DNA of 64,000 bases from Glutinoglossum americanum. Taxonomy: Eukaryota; Ascomycota; Geoglossomycetes; Geoglossales; Geoglossaceae. Of this stretch, positions 1-13,477 are shown in pieces (within the stretch, counting starts at the first letter, position 1; each line of letters starts with the position of its first letter). A program made the position numbers and the translations under genes. The notes beneath the pieces are model-generated. The model ran no database searches. It worked only from the letters and a program-made list of their open reading frames with translations, and was not told the DNA's origin. The stretch is taken from positions 1 through 64,000 of the forward strand of contig JAGHQL010000113.1 in the NCBI GenBank assembly GCA_020080175.1, given 5' to 3'.

Positions 1-211
1 CAACCCCCTCAGCCACCCCTTCCCCCCACCCCACCTCCTCGCCGCCATCCTCCCCCAGCCAACAATCCACCCCTATTTCCACCCCCACCACCCCCCGCAC
101 AGCGGCCACGCGACGCTGACCGGGCAGCGGGGCGCGCGGACCGAGCGCGCCGTCGGGGCCGCGACGGCGCGGGGCGGCGTGAGGAGGAGCGTGCGGGTGT
201 TCGGGACGTGA
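1..211 (+). CDS. Possible 3' end of a GC-rich gene (partial)
   Basis: One frame is open from the left edge to a TGA at 209-211 (first full codon at base 2). It encodes a Pro/His-rich stretch and then a basic tail ending RRSVRVFGT. Third codon positions are strongly C/G-biased (CTC, CCC, CAC, GCC, ATC runs), which suggests real coding sequence rather than chance in a GC-rich tract. No domain is recognised. The other plus-strand frame stays open longer but reads into the T-rich DNA downstream with poor codon use. The call rests on codon bias only, and the start lies outside the window. Confidence 0.35.
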   Translation, partial: NPLSHPFPPPHLLAAILPQPTIHPYFHPHHPPHSGHATLTGQRGARTERAVGAATARGGVRRSVRVFGT

Positions 212-2799
212 CGGGGTGGGTGCGATGCGATGCGTGTTCTCTTTTCCCAGTCGCGATTTCCTTTCGCATCCGTGTTCTAGCGCCTCTTCATAACGCGGCC
301 CCTTCGTCGTTCCTGCCTGGTTTCTCCTGGCGGATCCGTTTTCCGCTTTTTTTTTTTTTAGTCTTGCTCCTACGGTGCGTCCGGTGGGTCGGCTCGGTTG
401 GTTGGGGGGGTGGGGATTTTGGTTCTATTGCTTTCGCTTTCCTTGGGGATGTCCGGCTGGATGGGAGGTTATTATCATTGTTCATTTCCCCCATCGCCCG
501 CAGCGCACTTGCCTCTCTGCTTGTCATCCGGATGCATATGTGTGGCGGCGGCTCTTTTTCTTTTACATTGTTAATTTTTTTTAATATTTCTTTTCGCTAT
601 TTTATGTATTGACGAATGAACCAGATGATGATGATGAAATTCTAGAGATATACTCTTCACGGGTTGGGGTTTTCCTTATTATCTTTGCGCGTTGCGGCTC
701 TTTTGGTGTTGTCGCTGGCCACAGTGGCCGCGTGAGGTGGCTGTGCCCAAGCGGGGTCCCTCGTCGGTGTGGCGCGGGGGGACCCTCCCGGAGGCCCCCA
801 TGCGCAGACTCCGTCCACCTGTGGCAGCGCTTTTGGATCGGACAACTCCACCCTACCAGGATGAACAGCCTGTTTCGCCACAAAATTGCCCTTCTCACCG
901 GTGAGCTCCGGAGGGATCCTGGTGCTGCTCATGATGCATTCCAGAGCCCATACAATAACCAGCAAAAACCAGAAGAAAAAAAACCCATGATGCGCGGATA
1001 TAATCTTTCACCCATTGAATCAAGCCATCCTAATCAAAAAGTGTATCGAGAGAAGAAAAAATAGAATAGGGTCTCTGCCGAGAACGTTCCATTCGCAATC
1101 CGCGCAGTCCAATCCGATCCAAATTTCCTCCAGATTCTCGGAAATTATGCCCATCATGCTGGAATTCAATTCTTGACATTCTCGAAATTTCATAGCACCC
1201 CAATACACGAGAGCCCCCCTCCCCAATGCCCTTTACTCGCATTTAGAATCCAATCCTCCCAAATGCCATAGGACCCCCAACCACACCAGGCGTGCCCCAG
1301 CGCACGGCGCCAGGAACACCGCGGTACACCCCCGGGGCGGGCCCCCAGCGAACCGGGGGGAACCACGGAGGGTTTCCGGGGCGGACTGGGAGGCATCGGG
1401 CTTATATTCTGGGTGAGAGGTGGATATAGTGGAGTTTTTTCTTTTCTTTTTTTCCTCGTTCTTGGTGTTGTGGGCCATAGTGATGATGGCGAAGTGGTAG
1501 CGATTGCCTTTGGCGACCGATATACTAGCTACTATTACCATTGGATTGAGGTTCCTTCTTACTATTATTAATTTATATATATATATACGAATGGCTAATG
1601 GGATCGCTTTTCTCCTGCATTTTCTTCTTTTTTCTTTCTTTTCTGCTCACTGTTACGATGCGATGGCTTGGTTGGTTGGGGGTGCTGCATGGTTTTATCG
1701 TTACGAGTGGCCTCTTCGGTGCGGTGATTGGCTATGATTTTTGCCTTTATTATTTTTATTATTATTTTTTTTTTTTTAATTTTAATTCTGACTTGTGTTG
1801 CTTTTTAGACTCGTACCCCGCATACACCGTTGTCTCTCGCCGTACTCCCACCACCCCCACCCGAACACTATGCCCTGCGACACGGATTGCACGGGAATCA
1901 TGTGGGCATATGCTTATGCTGGGTTTCTTTTTCTCCTATGGAATACGGACAGTTCTTATTCGATGTAAGTTAAATTTTTGGCGCGTTTTTTTTTTTGGTG
2001 GTTTTGTGATTCTAATTGCTAATTGCTCTTAGAATTTTCGAGTTGGGATCGTCTCTCGACTGGGTTTTGGATCGCGTAGGAAAAGCTCGAGGTTGCCTAG
2101 GGAGCGTGGCGTCATGGCGACTCGGTGTCCGAGGGAGGGACTTTTGAGGTTGGATCTTATGGCATTTGCCAAGTGATGCGCCATGTCCGATGCAAGCCTG
2201 GAAGTCTTTTAATGAGATTGCTATAGCGGTGAGTCTTCCACAATAATACCTGTCATTTTCGATGTTTTGGCTAACTGGTACTATTACAGAGCATTGTATG
2301 AGGGGGAAGATGGAGATAATTTAGGACTGCTGGTGGGCTTCTAGGTACGTTGAATGAGCCTCTTTCCCTCTTGGGTTGGCGGGTCCTGGAGATGCCTAAG
2401 CATTTTTTATTAGAAAAGCTAAGGACTAGTATTGAACAGCTTGGTAAGAGGGTACAAACCTACGTGAAGCCGGAGTATGCTGTCCTAATGTTGTCGATTT
2501 CATGGGAGAGGTAACTAATGATTCTCTGGAGATATTGCGCCAAATTTATTCCAGCGCCTAGACGAACACCCACCGCTGGAGACCAAAAGCAACAGGACTG
2601 CAACTACCTCAACGTCCCATCAGACTATCTGCTCTGGCCAGTAATTGCCTGCGAGAAGCGCAAACCGCCTTTAATTGTGGTCACGGAAATACTGTATAAT
2701 GGTTGGCGTCCGGCTACCTAGGGCCGCCGCCATGGCTGGGTCGAGTCGCTGTCGAAGGGCCACACTGGGGTTTTTCGGCGAGGAGGTTTCGGGAGAGAC
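212..2799. other. Gene-free stretch with poly-T and TA tracts
   Basis: No supportable gene. It contains T-runs (about 346-360, 1767-1780, 1987-2000), a (TA)n tract at about 1573-1587 and a C-rich patch near 1260-1390. Open frames here are short and have no recognisable domain. It may hold the 3' UTR of the edge gene. Confidence 0.5.
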
Positions 2800-3645
2800 T
2801 TGGAAGTCTTTCACCTCGATCTCTTGTGGGTTCACGGAAACGAGAAAGGGAGGACGGGTCCCGCGAGCATTGGGAACTGCACACCTCGCCGACTTTACTA
2901 TTTTTTTGTGGTTAATGGGCCGGGGAGGGATTGGAATGGGAAATATTGCCCGTGGCGAAACATGCATGCACTTGCCGGGGCGGTTCTCCCGGGCCCGACT
3001 AGAGTTGAGTTGAAGAGGATGAATTTTCTCTCCCCGTTTACATTAGCCACCTACATCAGATACCAGACCGGAGTGATGAATGACCTTCCCGGTGTCTCCT
3101 GGCTAGGCACCACCAATACCTGGATTCATTGGCGACAGGAAAAGACCAAGGAATACTATCCTTCAGCCATACTTAACGGAAACAAACTTACTGACTTGGT
3201 TCACTGGCTGTGGGAGGTAGGGCCGTCTCCCCCCTCGAGTCCCGCTGCTTGGCCACAAGCACTCATACACGATAGGGGTTCCGGCGGTGGTAATCACGCC
3301 ATTGTATCTGCGCATACAGTGAAGCTGTTTCAAACATGCGAAGCGCTGGGCCTATCATCTGATGGACTCACCAAGGGGGTATCGTCTGAGATACCGCCAT
3401 CCAAAGTCCCTGCTACCCCCCCACCCGTCAGCAAACCGAAGGGTGGAAGTGAGCTCCCCCTGCACCGGCCAGCAATCCAACTGTCTGAGAGGCCGACTGC
3501 AAGTGCTTCATCTGCTGAGCGAGCGGTATAAGCAAGGGAAGTATGTTGGACAGGATGCGCGGAGGACTCCGCGCTGAGGTGCCGTCGCCCGGTGGAAGGG
3601 CAGCGTTGTGAACGCTGTGTGAGTCTGAAGAAGAAATGTGACCCT
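2800..3645 (+). pseudogene. Zinc-knuckle protein gene, decayed copy 1
   Basis: A 243-codon open frame ends at TAA 3529-3531 and continues in the same frame into a Cys-rich knuckle: CWTGC, then ALRCRRPVEGQRCERC, then LKKKCDP. The spacing C-x3-C-x7-C-x8-C-x2-C-x6-C suggests zinc binding. A canonical donor (GTAAGT) follows at 3646. The part before the stop is Ser/Pro-rich with no known domain, and its true start is unclear; the first in-frame ATG near 2800 may not be it. The TAA could be a C-to-T change at a Gln codon. A second, more damaged copy lies at 14.2-14.9 kb. I recall similar short Cys motifs in repetitive fungal proteins but cannot name a function. Alternatively, a short gene may begin just before the knuckle. 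Confidence 0.45.
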
Positions 3646-4679
3646 GTAAGTCAACCCCTATCCTTTCGCGTAGCTTGCGCTAACCACGTGGCAGATTCCG
3701 CTCCGATGGGATAGACCAACCGTGGGGTGGAGCTTGAGGGGGATCTGCGTATATCATGAGGTCTATGCTTGTGGTTGCTTTGGTAAGGATGTATTTGGAC
3801 TGAAGCTGATGGGTGTTTGGGAGAATAACGAATAAATGACGCGTGTAACACTAGTCGCTAACTGGTGAGGGCTCGAAGCGATGGAGGGGGTTTCACAGTC
3901 AGGGTTGCTGGTCCAGATATCCCCAAAGGTGAACCAGGCCGTGGCCCACAAAACTCTGGCCCTATTGGAGATACGAATACTATCTTCCTTGCTCCGGATT
4001 TGGGACATCGTCGCCTTCGTCACTCCAAGCGGTTCTCCATGTACGAGCTTCTCGCTATCAAAACTGGGGTAGCTGCCCTTTCATTCTTGTGGTGTCCTGG
4101 GTGGCTTTACCTATGGGGGGCCGGGGGGCGGGGTTTTTTGGTATATCACAGACTGGTGGCGCGATTACGAGCCCCACAGCTTTGCTGTTCCCAGGCTCTC
4201 ATCGCCCACACACTCTCCGATGATCCGGCGGTCCCTGCGCTGACAGGCCGAGGGCGAATGACCTCTTCCGATACGCGTTCGGCCTTGCGCGGCGCTTGGA
4301 GAAGACCCTGTTTCAGGGTCTCTCATACCGCCAATTCATCCCAGATTCGGCCAACTCGCAGGTGTGCTCTTGATGCGGGCCCCGTAGCTAGAATAGCTTA
4401 GAAGGGATTGCAGGGCATACTGTATGTGCTAGCTAGGGTGGGTTTTCGATACGCGCACAACTCCCCTCTCCCCAGACTCTAGTTCCGGGTGTGCTGATGG
4501 CTGAGAGTTAGGGTGCGGGCATATCTAGTGGCTATGGGACAGCGATCGGTGCCCCGCCACCCCGAGCCAATTTCATTGTTGAACCCGAGGATGCCGAGAA
4601 AATGAAATGGTGGGAACCCGCGAAAAACACCAACCTTGGATATCTTGAGGTCAGAGGTATTACCTGAGGGTCTGTCGCC
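3646..4679. other. Gene-free stretch
   Basis: Begins with the donor-like GTAAGT closing the knuckle exon and a possible acceptor near 3695. No convincing exon follows. Base composition is balanced and no repeat is recognised. Confidence 0.4.
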
Positions 4680-5117
4680 TTGATTCACCGTCGAAATCCA
4701 CGACATAAAGCAAGCCAGTACGACTTGGCGATATTCATCTCCGCTCCCCGTGAACTATCCTCGGATTCCTGGTACCTGATGCTGCAGGACCTGCAGGGGT
4801 TCATCCGGGAACGTGGCCTGACACAACTGAGAGCGGAGATCATGGACGAGAGATGTGCCGGAGAGCCGGATAAGAAAGCGAGGGCGAACGGATGGAAGAC
4901 GACCCCTTGGCCATCCATTCCGGACGCGATTCAGATTAACGCATTTGCGGGTAACCGCTGCGCACGCGCCATGGGCACTTACACCATAGCTCACCGTTCC
5001 CCTATTAGCCCTCTAGGGCAGCCAGTGTCTTTAAATTGGCTAGAGGGCTGCCGCCCAGTGGGCGGGATATGTTATGGGAATTGTGGTGTTTCTCAGGCGG
5101 GCCGTACCCTAATGTAG
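4680..5117 (+). CDS. Hypothetical open frame, possibly a gene relic
   Basis: A 145-codon open frame. Its middle (about residues 14-95) reads like real protein, with alternating hydrophobic and charged residues (YDLAIF, SWYLMLQDLQGFIRERGL, EIMDER). I half-recognise this pattern, a Trp-Tyr followed by a helix and then an E-I-x-D-x-R strand, from uncharacterised fungal proteins, but cannot name a family. The first codon is TTG-like, not a firm ATG, and no flanking exon is clear. It sits in a 14-kb stretch with little else coding. It could be a degraded exon or chance. Confidence 0.2.
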   Translation: MIHRRNPRHKASQYDLAIFISAPRELSSDSWYLMLQDLQGFIRERGLTQLRAEIMDERCAGEPDKKARANGWKTTPWPSIPDAIQINAFAGNRCARAMGTYTIAHRSPISPLGQPVSLNWLEGCRPVGGICYGNCGVSQAGRTLM

Positions 5118-8100
5118 GGGGGTCGACCCAATATCCTCAAACACCAATCTAAAAAGCAGCACCAGCAGCGCCCCGTTCTTTCCCTATTTTCTCCAATATA
5201 CCGCGATCTTAACGCGGCTAATTCGGCATTTGGTTCTTGACGAGGTCCAATATGCAAAAGGAGTTGACCAAGCTACACATCTCGCCAGGAATGTCGCATC
5301 GTCTGGGATACTCGGATTGCGAACATTCTCGCACCACCTAACGCTAGAACCGTGGATCGATTATGTATTAGTGCGGGGGGAGAGGTGTTCCAATAACCAG
5401 GGGCTGGAGGATCTTGGGTGAACTGGGCCAAGCACTAGCATGGAATGGGTCGATGGTCTTATGGGCAAACCAAACTAGATTTTAACTGCATGAAGACAAA
5501 GCGCCTCCGGCTCCTATACTAGGTTGCTGTACGATTTCAGCTCTACAGCTTAATTGCGGAAGAAACTGGCCTCCTGGCCTACAATCCGCATAAGAAAAGA
5601 GTTTGCTAGTTCTCTCGGCCAACCTGTCTGGTATAGCTAACTCTGCTTCCGGCATGGGGAAAGGGGAGTCATAATGCACCCGAGGACGACGAGATCACAT
5701 GTTCCTGTCGTCCTCGGCGTCGAACCTATCATATCCCGAGACCCTACCGCCACTGTATGCGTTTCGGCTCACGACCACCTGCCGATGAAACTATTCATTT
5801 ACCCCACTCCACACGCCCTCGGGCTCACCGGCTAAAGCTCATAGGCTTTCTGTTTTGGTGGACATGCCGTGCCTGTCGGTAGGCTCGGAGTGCGGTGTGA
5901 GTAGATGCAGAGGAACTACTATGAGAGGGCGCGTGGATATTGGAAGTTCATGTCCTGTTGGGAGTACCAGTCCTGGGTGCTTCAGGGCGACGGTTGAGAG
6001 CGCCGGTTGAGCCGACATCTGTGTTTTACTGGAAAAAGGATACCAGCTGCCACTAAACTGTCTGGTTTCGATTGGAGGGTTCCTTAGGGCTGTTAGAGGG
6101 TTAGATGATATCGATATTGGGACCGAGTTCTTAGTGGATGTAGTGGGTGTGCTGGGATACACGAGAGAAGGACAGGGGATCAGACCGTCTTAGGACAAGG
6201 GGCTGCTTTCCGGGGTTGGCCGACAGCGACTGGTGAACAAGAGCTTATGGCTTTCGGCCTGGGCTGATGGTGAGCTATGGTGAAGCTCCACCTCGGGTCC
6301 TTCACCCTGTTTCCGCCTCTACCTTGAGGAATTTTGGGAGTAGTGTTGGAAAGGGTAAAGAAGTTGACGGAGGCGGTAGACAGAGCTTGAACAAGCCTCC
6401 TGAAATCACTAGCACTGATTCCAGCGGTGATCGTCAGCTATATATCTTTCCGTTCCTCCAATGGTTTCTTTTCTGCCTACCGTGGAGAAGAGAAGGAGCT
6501 CGGCCCAACGATGCATAAACGCTTCCCACACCTGAGGTAGCCTATGTGAGTTTCTGGTGGTTGTTTGTGGAGCAACGGAAGGGGTGACCATACTTTGTGG
6601 GCTTTTTTTTCACCGCCTATCGGCTGTCGCTGGCAGATCCGAGGATGAGCGATTCGTTGCCTTCGGGAAGGGATTTCTGGAATCCCGGAACGTTTGAATT
6701 CCTCTTACTGCATGGCCCCGTGTCAGAATCGGACTTCGCTGCAGTTCGACGGAGTCTGGAGTTCACGGCTCTTGGTTGATCGGTGGGTGGTGCTCTTCTG
6801 GAGGTCTTTCACTGACGCCGCCGGAGACGATAAGTAGGCGGGATGAGAGGGCTTGGAAGCTAGAGGAGAGGCTGACTGAGGGGAGAGAGGAACGAGAGGA
6901 TGGGATATGGGAGGGGTGAAGGGTATCCAATATCCGATTCGTGTTGCCTTTGTTGCTTTCTATCCACTGGGGATAGTGTGGACCTTACCTGGAATGGTGA
7001 TAGGCTCAATACATTGTTGGGTTCGTTGGGACTGCTGGGCCGATCGAGGAGGGCCATTAAAAGATTGGATATGGTGAGTCCTCATCCCTTTGTTTGTGTT
7101 CTCCTACTGACCCTGTCATGTGGTGATTCAGGGACCAGCGGTTGTGATGACGCACTTAGCCCCCCAATGTTGTCCGGGGTTTATTTACCGGCGGGATAGG
7201 GCACAAAGCCGTAAAGACCTCCTAAGCACCATTGCTAGATGGACAGAGAAGAGTAGAAACCGGAGGCTTAAGTGCGGTAGCAACGCTGCTATTGCTGACT
7301 TGGTCGACTGGGACTGACGGCCAACCCTAGGTGTCGCGTTAATGCGATAAGGACGGATGCCTCTACTTGAGCTTCATACGGCAGTGTCGTCTGAACAGAA
7401 ATTCTCCGAAATTGAGCAAAGATCGGATTGCAGTGAGTGAGGGCTACTCTGCTGTGGTCGATTGTCTAAACCAAAATGAGTTGGCCCATGCATACCCATA
7501 CTTGCCCAAACTGAGGCATCGCTCTTCAAGACACTGTACATATGGCCCACTACTTGGAATGCGGAGCAACTACCTAGTCTGCAGGGATGAGCTATTCCTC
7601 CTGGGACAGGTAACACCGGCTGGAGGGTCTGCGGGCGAAGGATGGGGGTTCGCATTTTCGGTCCCTCATACAGCCACCTTCATCGCTTCTGCTGAGGTGC
7701 TTCTTGGGGTGGTCCTACGTTTCTATAGGAGCGTGGGGTTGTCTGGAGAGAGGGGATTTTTACCTGGCATTTGCGGACAAAGTATGAGCCCGCCTGCCGA
7801 GGCCGTGAGATTTTGTCCGACTTCATGACAGCGACATTGGACGGTATCGGGATTTTCGAGACTCCAAAGATACGAGCCTGAACTCGGTGCTCTCGCGCTG
7901 GGGAATATCATACTTCTACTCAACATTTGTGCCATGTGAGGGCGGACGGTGTGGCTATACGGAAGAGAATATTGTATCTTCGGGTGGCATCTAAGCATGG
8001 CGTCGGAGTCGGTTAGGGAGCAGGATAGCTCCGCGCTCAGTGGGGTCATAGCAGCAGCCCTGCGCACACAATATTCCCCAACTCCCTAACACGGAGCCCT

Positions 8101-11100
8101 CAACATTCATCCACACTTCAGCTGGAGTCAAACGGGACACTGGGAACCCATATAGCTTGACTCCACGCCTATCGGCAGCCGTTTTATATCTATTATATAC
8201 CCTCTCTTGTGGGTTATAGGCGAAAACAGACACTGATACCGAATGAGATATGGGGAACTATAAAGAGGTAGCTAAAGAAGACTATGTGGCTCCAGTATAG
8301 GATTTAAATGAAGTCTTTGCGTGGCGGAGAATGTGGTTGGGGGGGCGAATTACCCGATCTATATAGATTCGGCTGTGAGTATGACTGGCAAAGGCTTATC
8401 CGGCCTCATGTACTACCAATTCCAACGCCTCTCAATGCCTACACGGAGAAAGGAGGGAGAGCGGCCGAATTTGAGCTGGAAAGAGAAGCAGGAGACAATG
8501 AAGTATGGAAGAGGGGGTGAAGAATGGAAGGAGATGGAGTTTAAGTGGAAGGATGGAGGAGAAGAGTCCTGAAGCGAGGGCTTGGAGGTCGTGGCGAGGA
8601 ATCATATAATTTTCTGGGTGATCAGCAACTATTGCCACTAACTATTGAAGAATTGGGAGATAGCCTTGGCGGTTTCGGCTAAGCGCCGCTCACACCGCCC
8701 TTTCCATGTCCTATAACCTTCCTACGGGTAAAATGGTGGACACGGATAAACTTGCCCGTTGGGCCCCAACTCGTCCTAGCCGATAATGAAATTGAGTTCA
8801 AAGATAGTTCTATGGAATTACCCCCTGCACCCGAACAGGTTGCCGCCGGGATCGCGAAGGTACTGCATGGCCAAGGGAGTGCGAGTGGAGACCAGAAGTC
8901 CGGCTATGGCCGATGGGGTTTCTGCTGGTGCCGGCTAGTGCCTGATCTGATGTGAGAGAATGGATTTGAGAATAGTGGAAGGTGGCTGGGGAAAGGGTCT
9001 TATCTTCCTAATCTCACTTCTTACATACCCTTGTGACCGGAGCTAGGGTTTATTAGACTTTCTATGGTCCGGCTCCTTGGTATATATCATGAATCAGCCG
9101 GGGAGGGGGGAGCGGGTTTGGATACACCCAAATCTCCTGGGATTTCGGCTGCTTGGTATATATCATGAATCACCTGGGAGGATTCAGTGCCCTCCTGGGA
9201 TTAGCCGATTGGAAATATCGTGAATCAGCTGGAGAGATGCGGGGCGATGAAGATAGGTGGTGGGATGAAGGGTGTGGGAAACAAGAAGGGGTAGGGGTAG
9301 CGCTTTCCTTCGTTCCAACAACCAAGCTCCTCGCTCCTCCAGCTACTCGCCATATTTGCCCGCCTTGCTACGTGGGTCCGTGGTTGCTTCCGCCCGCCTC
9401 AGAGCACAAACGGCACTGATGACGAAACTCTCCGTAACAACTATCTATCATTGGTTTAGCCGCGATCAAGATAACCCGGACAATTACCAGATGGACACCT
9501 GTGAAGGGGCTTAAGGACCGTTATAGGTCACTTCGGGGACCAAACCCAAAAGATGGGGTGTCCCGGAGCAGCGAGGCAACTAAGCCTCTAGCGGATAGAA
9601 TCGCAGACTCATCCGTGGACCGCACACTTTGTATGCCACCCTGGGTGACTGTGGGTGAGAGCTTTGGTTATCATATCAATCCATCCGAGCTTCTACTTTC
9701 AATGGGGTTGTACGTGTGTCAAGGTTGGCGAGACGGGGAATTTGGATTGTATCTATGAGGGGCTAGTGTCAGAGATTGCATTATGGTTTAACAATGGGGG
9801 TCGAGGACTGGCGGATGCAATAGCGTCGCCATTTGATGCTGGCATGAGCAATTCTGAGGATCCCTACACTACGCCGGCCTCAGAGAGCGGGAGGGATGCT
9901 CTGCGCACCCAGCAGGATTGCCTGTATACCATCCGCCTATTCAACTTCGGCCCGACAAAAGCGGACCTGGCTGACGCGTAGCATTTGCGGCGACTATAGC
10001 TACCTTCTTATTATCGGGGAATACGGAACTGGAAGGGCAACCTTGATAAGGCTTGCTCTGAGTGGGCTAAAATCTCCATGACCCGATTAGCAAGGGGACG
10101 TTGAGCGGTTGCTTGAGACAAGCTGATGGCCCATTTTTGGGCATATCAGGTGGAATATTGCGCCTGGGACAGTATTGCAGAAGGCCTTATCCCCGAATTT
10201 GGAAGCACCAACAAGTCGCTTCTACAAAGGTCTTCACAGTGGTTAGGGAAGTGGTTCCGAAATGAACCTTGGTGAAACCTCCTAGCGGTCGCTCCTACTA
10301 TAGAGAAGCTTGGACGCAGAAGCCGGAGGCAATTTTAGTTCACATGTGAGGCCTAACAAATGACTAGGCGACTAGTCAGTCATCATTCGGGCCGTTTGGC
10401 CGGTAGACGAGGGCATGAGTTCCAGGAGAGCCTTCCCCCTAGAAGTCAGCTTTTCCGGTCGGAAAAAACGAACTATCAAGATGCGCTTAAGAGGCGGCTA
10501 TAAGGACCCGCGTGGGGCTTGCGGGTTGTGCATAGATCTTGGGCTGATTAGGGGGTTCGGCACAAGGCTTAGAAAAGGGGTGAGTCGGTCTCACACCTGG
10601 AATTACGGACACCCCACAACATAACTACTGTGGCGCTGCCTCCAGAGAGCTGTGACAATAAGTTAGGGGGTGAACGAACGAAAAGGACCACCCTAGTACG
10701 CGTTAACAGCTCAGCAGTATACTCAGGTACCCCGTACTCCACGACGGAGGGGGTTAAAAGCCTCCGAATTACACGAGGCCGTAGAGCAGGTATAGCAACA
10801 ACTTGGCTTGTATTGTGTTGTGTAATGGCTAGCTAACAAACGAACAGTAAGAAGGTGTGGTGCCAATGTTAACACCAGGTCGTGTTACCGCCACACGGGT
10901 AAATATTGGGCCAAGGCGCCCACTTCTACAGGCCGAAAGTTCGGTTCACCGCAAGGGCGCGTCCGACCGCGCATTCCCCCACGATCGATCTGCGGCAAGC
11001 GTCTTAGTTCAAATTCTCTTAGAAAGACGCTTGAGCCAACGGCCGCAGGTTAAGCCATCTGCTGTGGCCTTCTCACCTGCCCCCTTTGGCTTTATGCCCC

Positions 11101-12937
11101 GAGGTCGCTTCCCGGCCTCGAGACGCCAACAGTCTGGCTTGAGTCCGCTGTCTGTGCCATAATCTGCCAAGGTTTCAAGGGGACACTAGTGATAGGCACC
11201 CATCACCTGAGATAGGGAATTTTCGATGGGGTAAGGGTGGGACAACACCGGCAGTGATCGGTGGGTTTGCGGCATTGGGTTACGCTTAAATGACCCCAGG
11301 TCGCTACCCTAGTGGCAGATATTGATCGGAAGACGGGAGGGAAGGTGGAAATTGAGGATTGATTTGTCCTGAAGTAGCTATTGTAGGGAGTCGCGAAAAG
11401 AATGCTGCTCATTGCTACCTGGAGCTTGTCGTGCTCTGGGGATGGGAGAAATTGGCGTCATTTTAGGCGGACTACTTCTGTATTAAAGGTCACCTCTTCA
11501 TTAGGTAATGGGTGTAGGTCCCGAGTCTCCTCCTTCTCCTCCAACTCCCCTAGCACTCCAACCGCTGCTGGCACTACTCATTCTACCACTCTTCTTGCTC
11601 ATTCTGTTCGTACTATCACTCCTAGTACCACCTCTAAGGCATTCACGAGCTCATTATATCAAGGATGCTTCTGTTGGGATCTCGCGGGCCCTACGGGGTC
11701 CTACTGTGGGGCGGGCATTGGTTGGGTACTGCTCCAAACGCTTTGGGGTCACTACATGCAACGAAAGACGTGGACATTGTGTCAGCACCAGGGGGTATCA
11801 GGGTAATCAGAGGCGCCTTTGCCGCGACCCTCAGTTCGAGGGTGACTTCCGGACACGGTACACGTACTTTTTAATCGTGTCGGGGGGTGAACGAGGAGAT
11901 ATGTTGGTATGTGGTATTGGCGAGTCTGCAGTCGACGGCAACAGATTGCGGTACTCAACGCGCTATTGATACCGATGGCGCAGAGTAGCTTTCGAAAGCG
12001 ATCCTGCCGCTGCCAGCGCGCATCCACCAGTCCTGGCGTAGACGACCAACCAATGGCTGTGGAATCTCCTGTTCCCGCCAGCCCCGAGGTAGCTGGCAGA
12101 AGCACAGACTAGAAACCGGAGCGGTCGGCTACTCTCTGGTGGATACAGCTTCCCGAAGGTTGCATTGAATGCTCTGGATATGTGGGCACATTCTACAGTG
12201 CTGCACACAATCTGATTTGCTCGGCCTCTGTGCCACTCCCGGCCTTCCGGTTTCTTGGAGGGGCCGTATTTCGGTTCTTTAACAGCCTCGCCTGTGTCGC
12301 GATAGCTGTTGAGGCAGAGCCTCGAAAGGGTGTTTAGGTAATCGTATTTGAAAGGTTTGATTGGGGGTATGGGAGTTGCTTTGGCGAAAGCGAGCATTTG
12401 CGACTTGCTGGGTGTTACACCGTGCACAACTCACTTGTTGAAGAAGCTGGAGAGGCTACGGTGGCCGGAGGATGTACTGGAGGCAAAATAGGGGATCCTC
12501 ATTTTTGCTTTAAACGCCCTTCGACGACCCCTAGCAGATTATTATGTGAAGACATACCCATGGGTGGCGAGCCCGAACTTTCGAACTTGTGACAGCATAT
12601 CCTAAGGTCTCTGAGCTCAAGCGGTAACTAGAGGTGGCATATTGCCCCGGATATATGTTTACCGTCCTAGCATTTGCAGCGCCTGGTTCCTGGGGTGGGC
12701 AATGTAGAGGCATCAGGAGGGACTGCAATACCACCTGAGTGGGTTGCCTGTAGGGATGCTGAGTGAGGACAAGTCAGCCCGTGGGAGGCTGTAACTGGTC
12801 GAGGTGGTAACCCGAGAAGGGTTTTTTTGCTATGGTTGCCCCGTGCCCGGGTCGGGCATTCGCCAAGGTTCTCTAAATTATGGATATCAATACTCGAATA
12901 ACCCCTTACAGTTGGAGCCAGAAACCGGACTAGAGAA
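5118..12937. other. 7.8-kb ORF-poor region of balanced base composition
   Basis: Scanned on both strands. Every open frame is under about 155 codons, none shows a recognisable domain, and stops are frequent although GC is near 50 percent. There is no AT-skewed RIP signature, so the sequence differs from the transposon islands to its right. The only structure seen is a small degenerate triplication at about 9068-9235. It may be old, mutationally scrambled duplicated DNA. Confidence 0.5.
9068..9235 (+). repeat. Three degenerate direct copies of a ~35-bp unit
   Basis: A unit like GGCTCCTTGGTATATATCAT followed by GAATCAGCCGGGG occurs near 9070. It recurs near 9145 (GGCTGCTTGGTATATATCAT, GAATCACCTGGGA) and, more decayed, near 9200 (CCGATTGGAAATATCGTGAA, TCAGCTGGAG). 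Spacing is uneven (about 73 and 57 bp). No coding or element context is evident. Confidence 0.6.
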
Positions 12938-13477
12938 ATGACTGGGGATGAGCTAGCGGTACGTGGAGCCGAAACCGGCGATCGAGTGGCAAAGTTCAAA
13001 GCCTTGTCCAAACTCAGGACCCCTAGCGACTATAAGGGGGCGAGCGAGGGGGAAAAGAAGAAAATGGAAAGAAGTGGGGAGAGTGTGCTGGAACGTCGGG
13101 ATGACTTTTTGCGGAGAATCCAAGTTCTAGTCTAAAGAGTGAAAGAAAAATTGAGAACTGGAACGAGAGTGGAGGAGCAGTTGGAAGTGAACCAAGACGA
13201 CTGGACAATGCTCATCGAACCCCCATTTTTTGAGGCTGCTGCCCATACTCTACTATTATTTACCCTCGTGGCCAAGGAGGCATCAATGCGGGATGAGGGA
13301 ATTTTGTGGATTAACCTGACATCCTCTGGTGAACTGGTGTGGGTGCGGGGGGTGCCGCAGTATGTACTGCCAGATGGTTGCTTCCTTGATATCGAATCTT
13401 GTAACAATTGGAACGGTCTCTTCAGGGCGCTTTGGGTGTTTCCTGCGGAGGCGTCTTTCAGTCTGTGGTCTTGCTAA
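12938..13477 (+). pseudogene. Charged, coiled-coil-like reading frame split by a stop
   Basis: Two open segments in the same frame, 12938-13135 and 13139-13477, are separated by one TAA. The first half and the start of the second are rich in Glu, Lys and Arg with helix-like periodicity (EGEKKKMERS, LERRDDFLRR, RVKEKLRTG). The rest turns hydrophobic and Trp-containing. No family is recognised. It may be the coiled-coil part of the zinc-knuckle family seen at 2.8-3.6 and 14.2-14.9 kb, but that is a guess from proximity. Chance is possible. Confidence 0.2.

Noticed and set aside
1230-1541. 102-codon minus-strand frame near the left edge
   Set aside because: Low-complexity basic and Pro/Gly-rich translation, no domain, poor codon bias, no intron or promoter context.
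9068-9235. CRISPR-like spaced repeats
   Set aside because: Only three degenerate units with unequal spacing in a eukaryotic context; simple decayed duplication.
11402-11969. Overlapping plus-strand frames of 134 and 153 codons, Ser/Thr/Leu/Pro-rich
   Set aside because: Both frames of the same C/T-rich patch look equally protein-like, which is expected from composition (CTCCTCC.. repeats); no motif.
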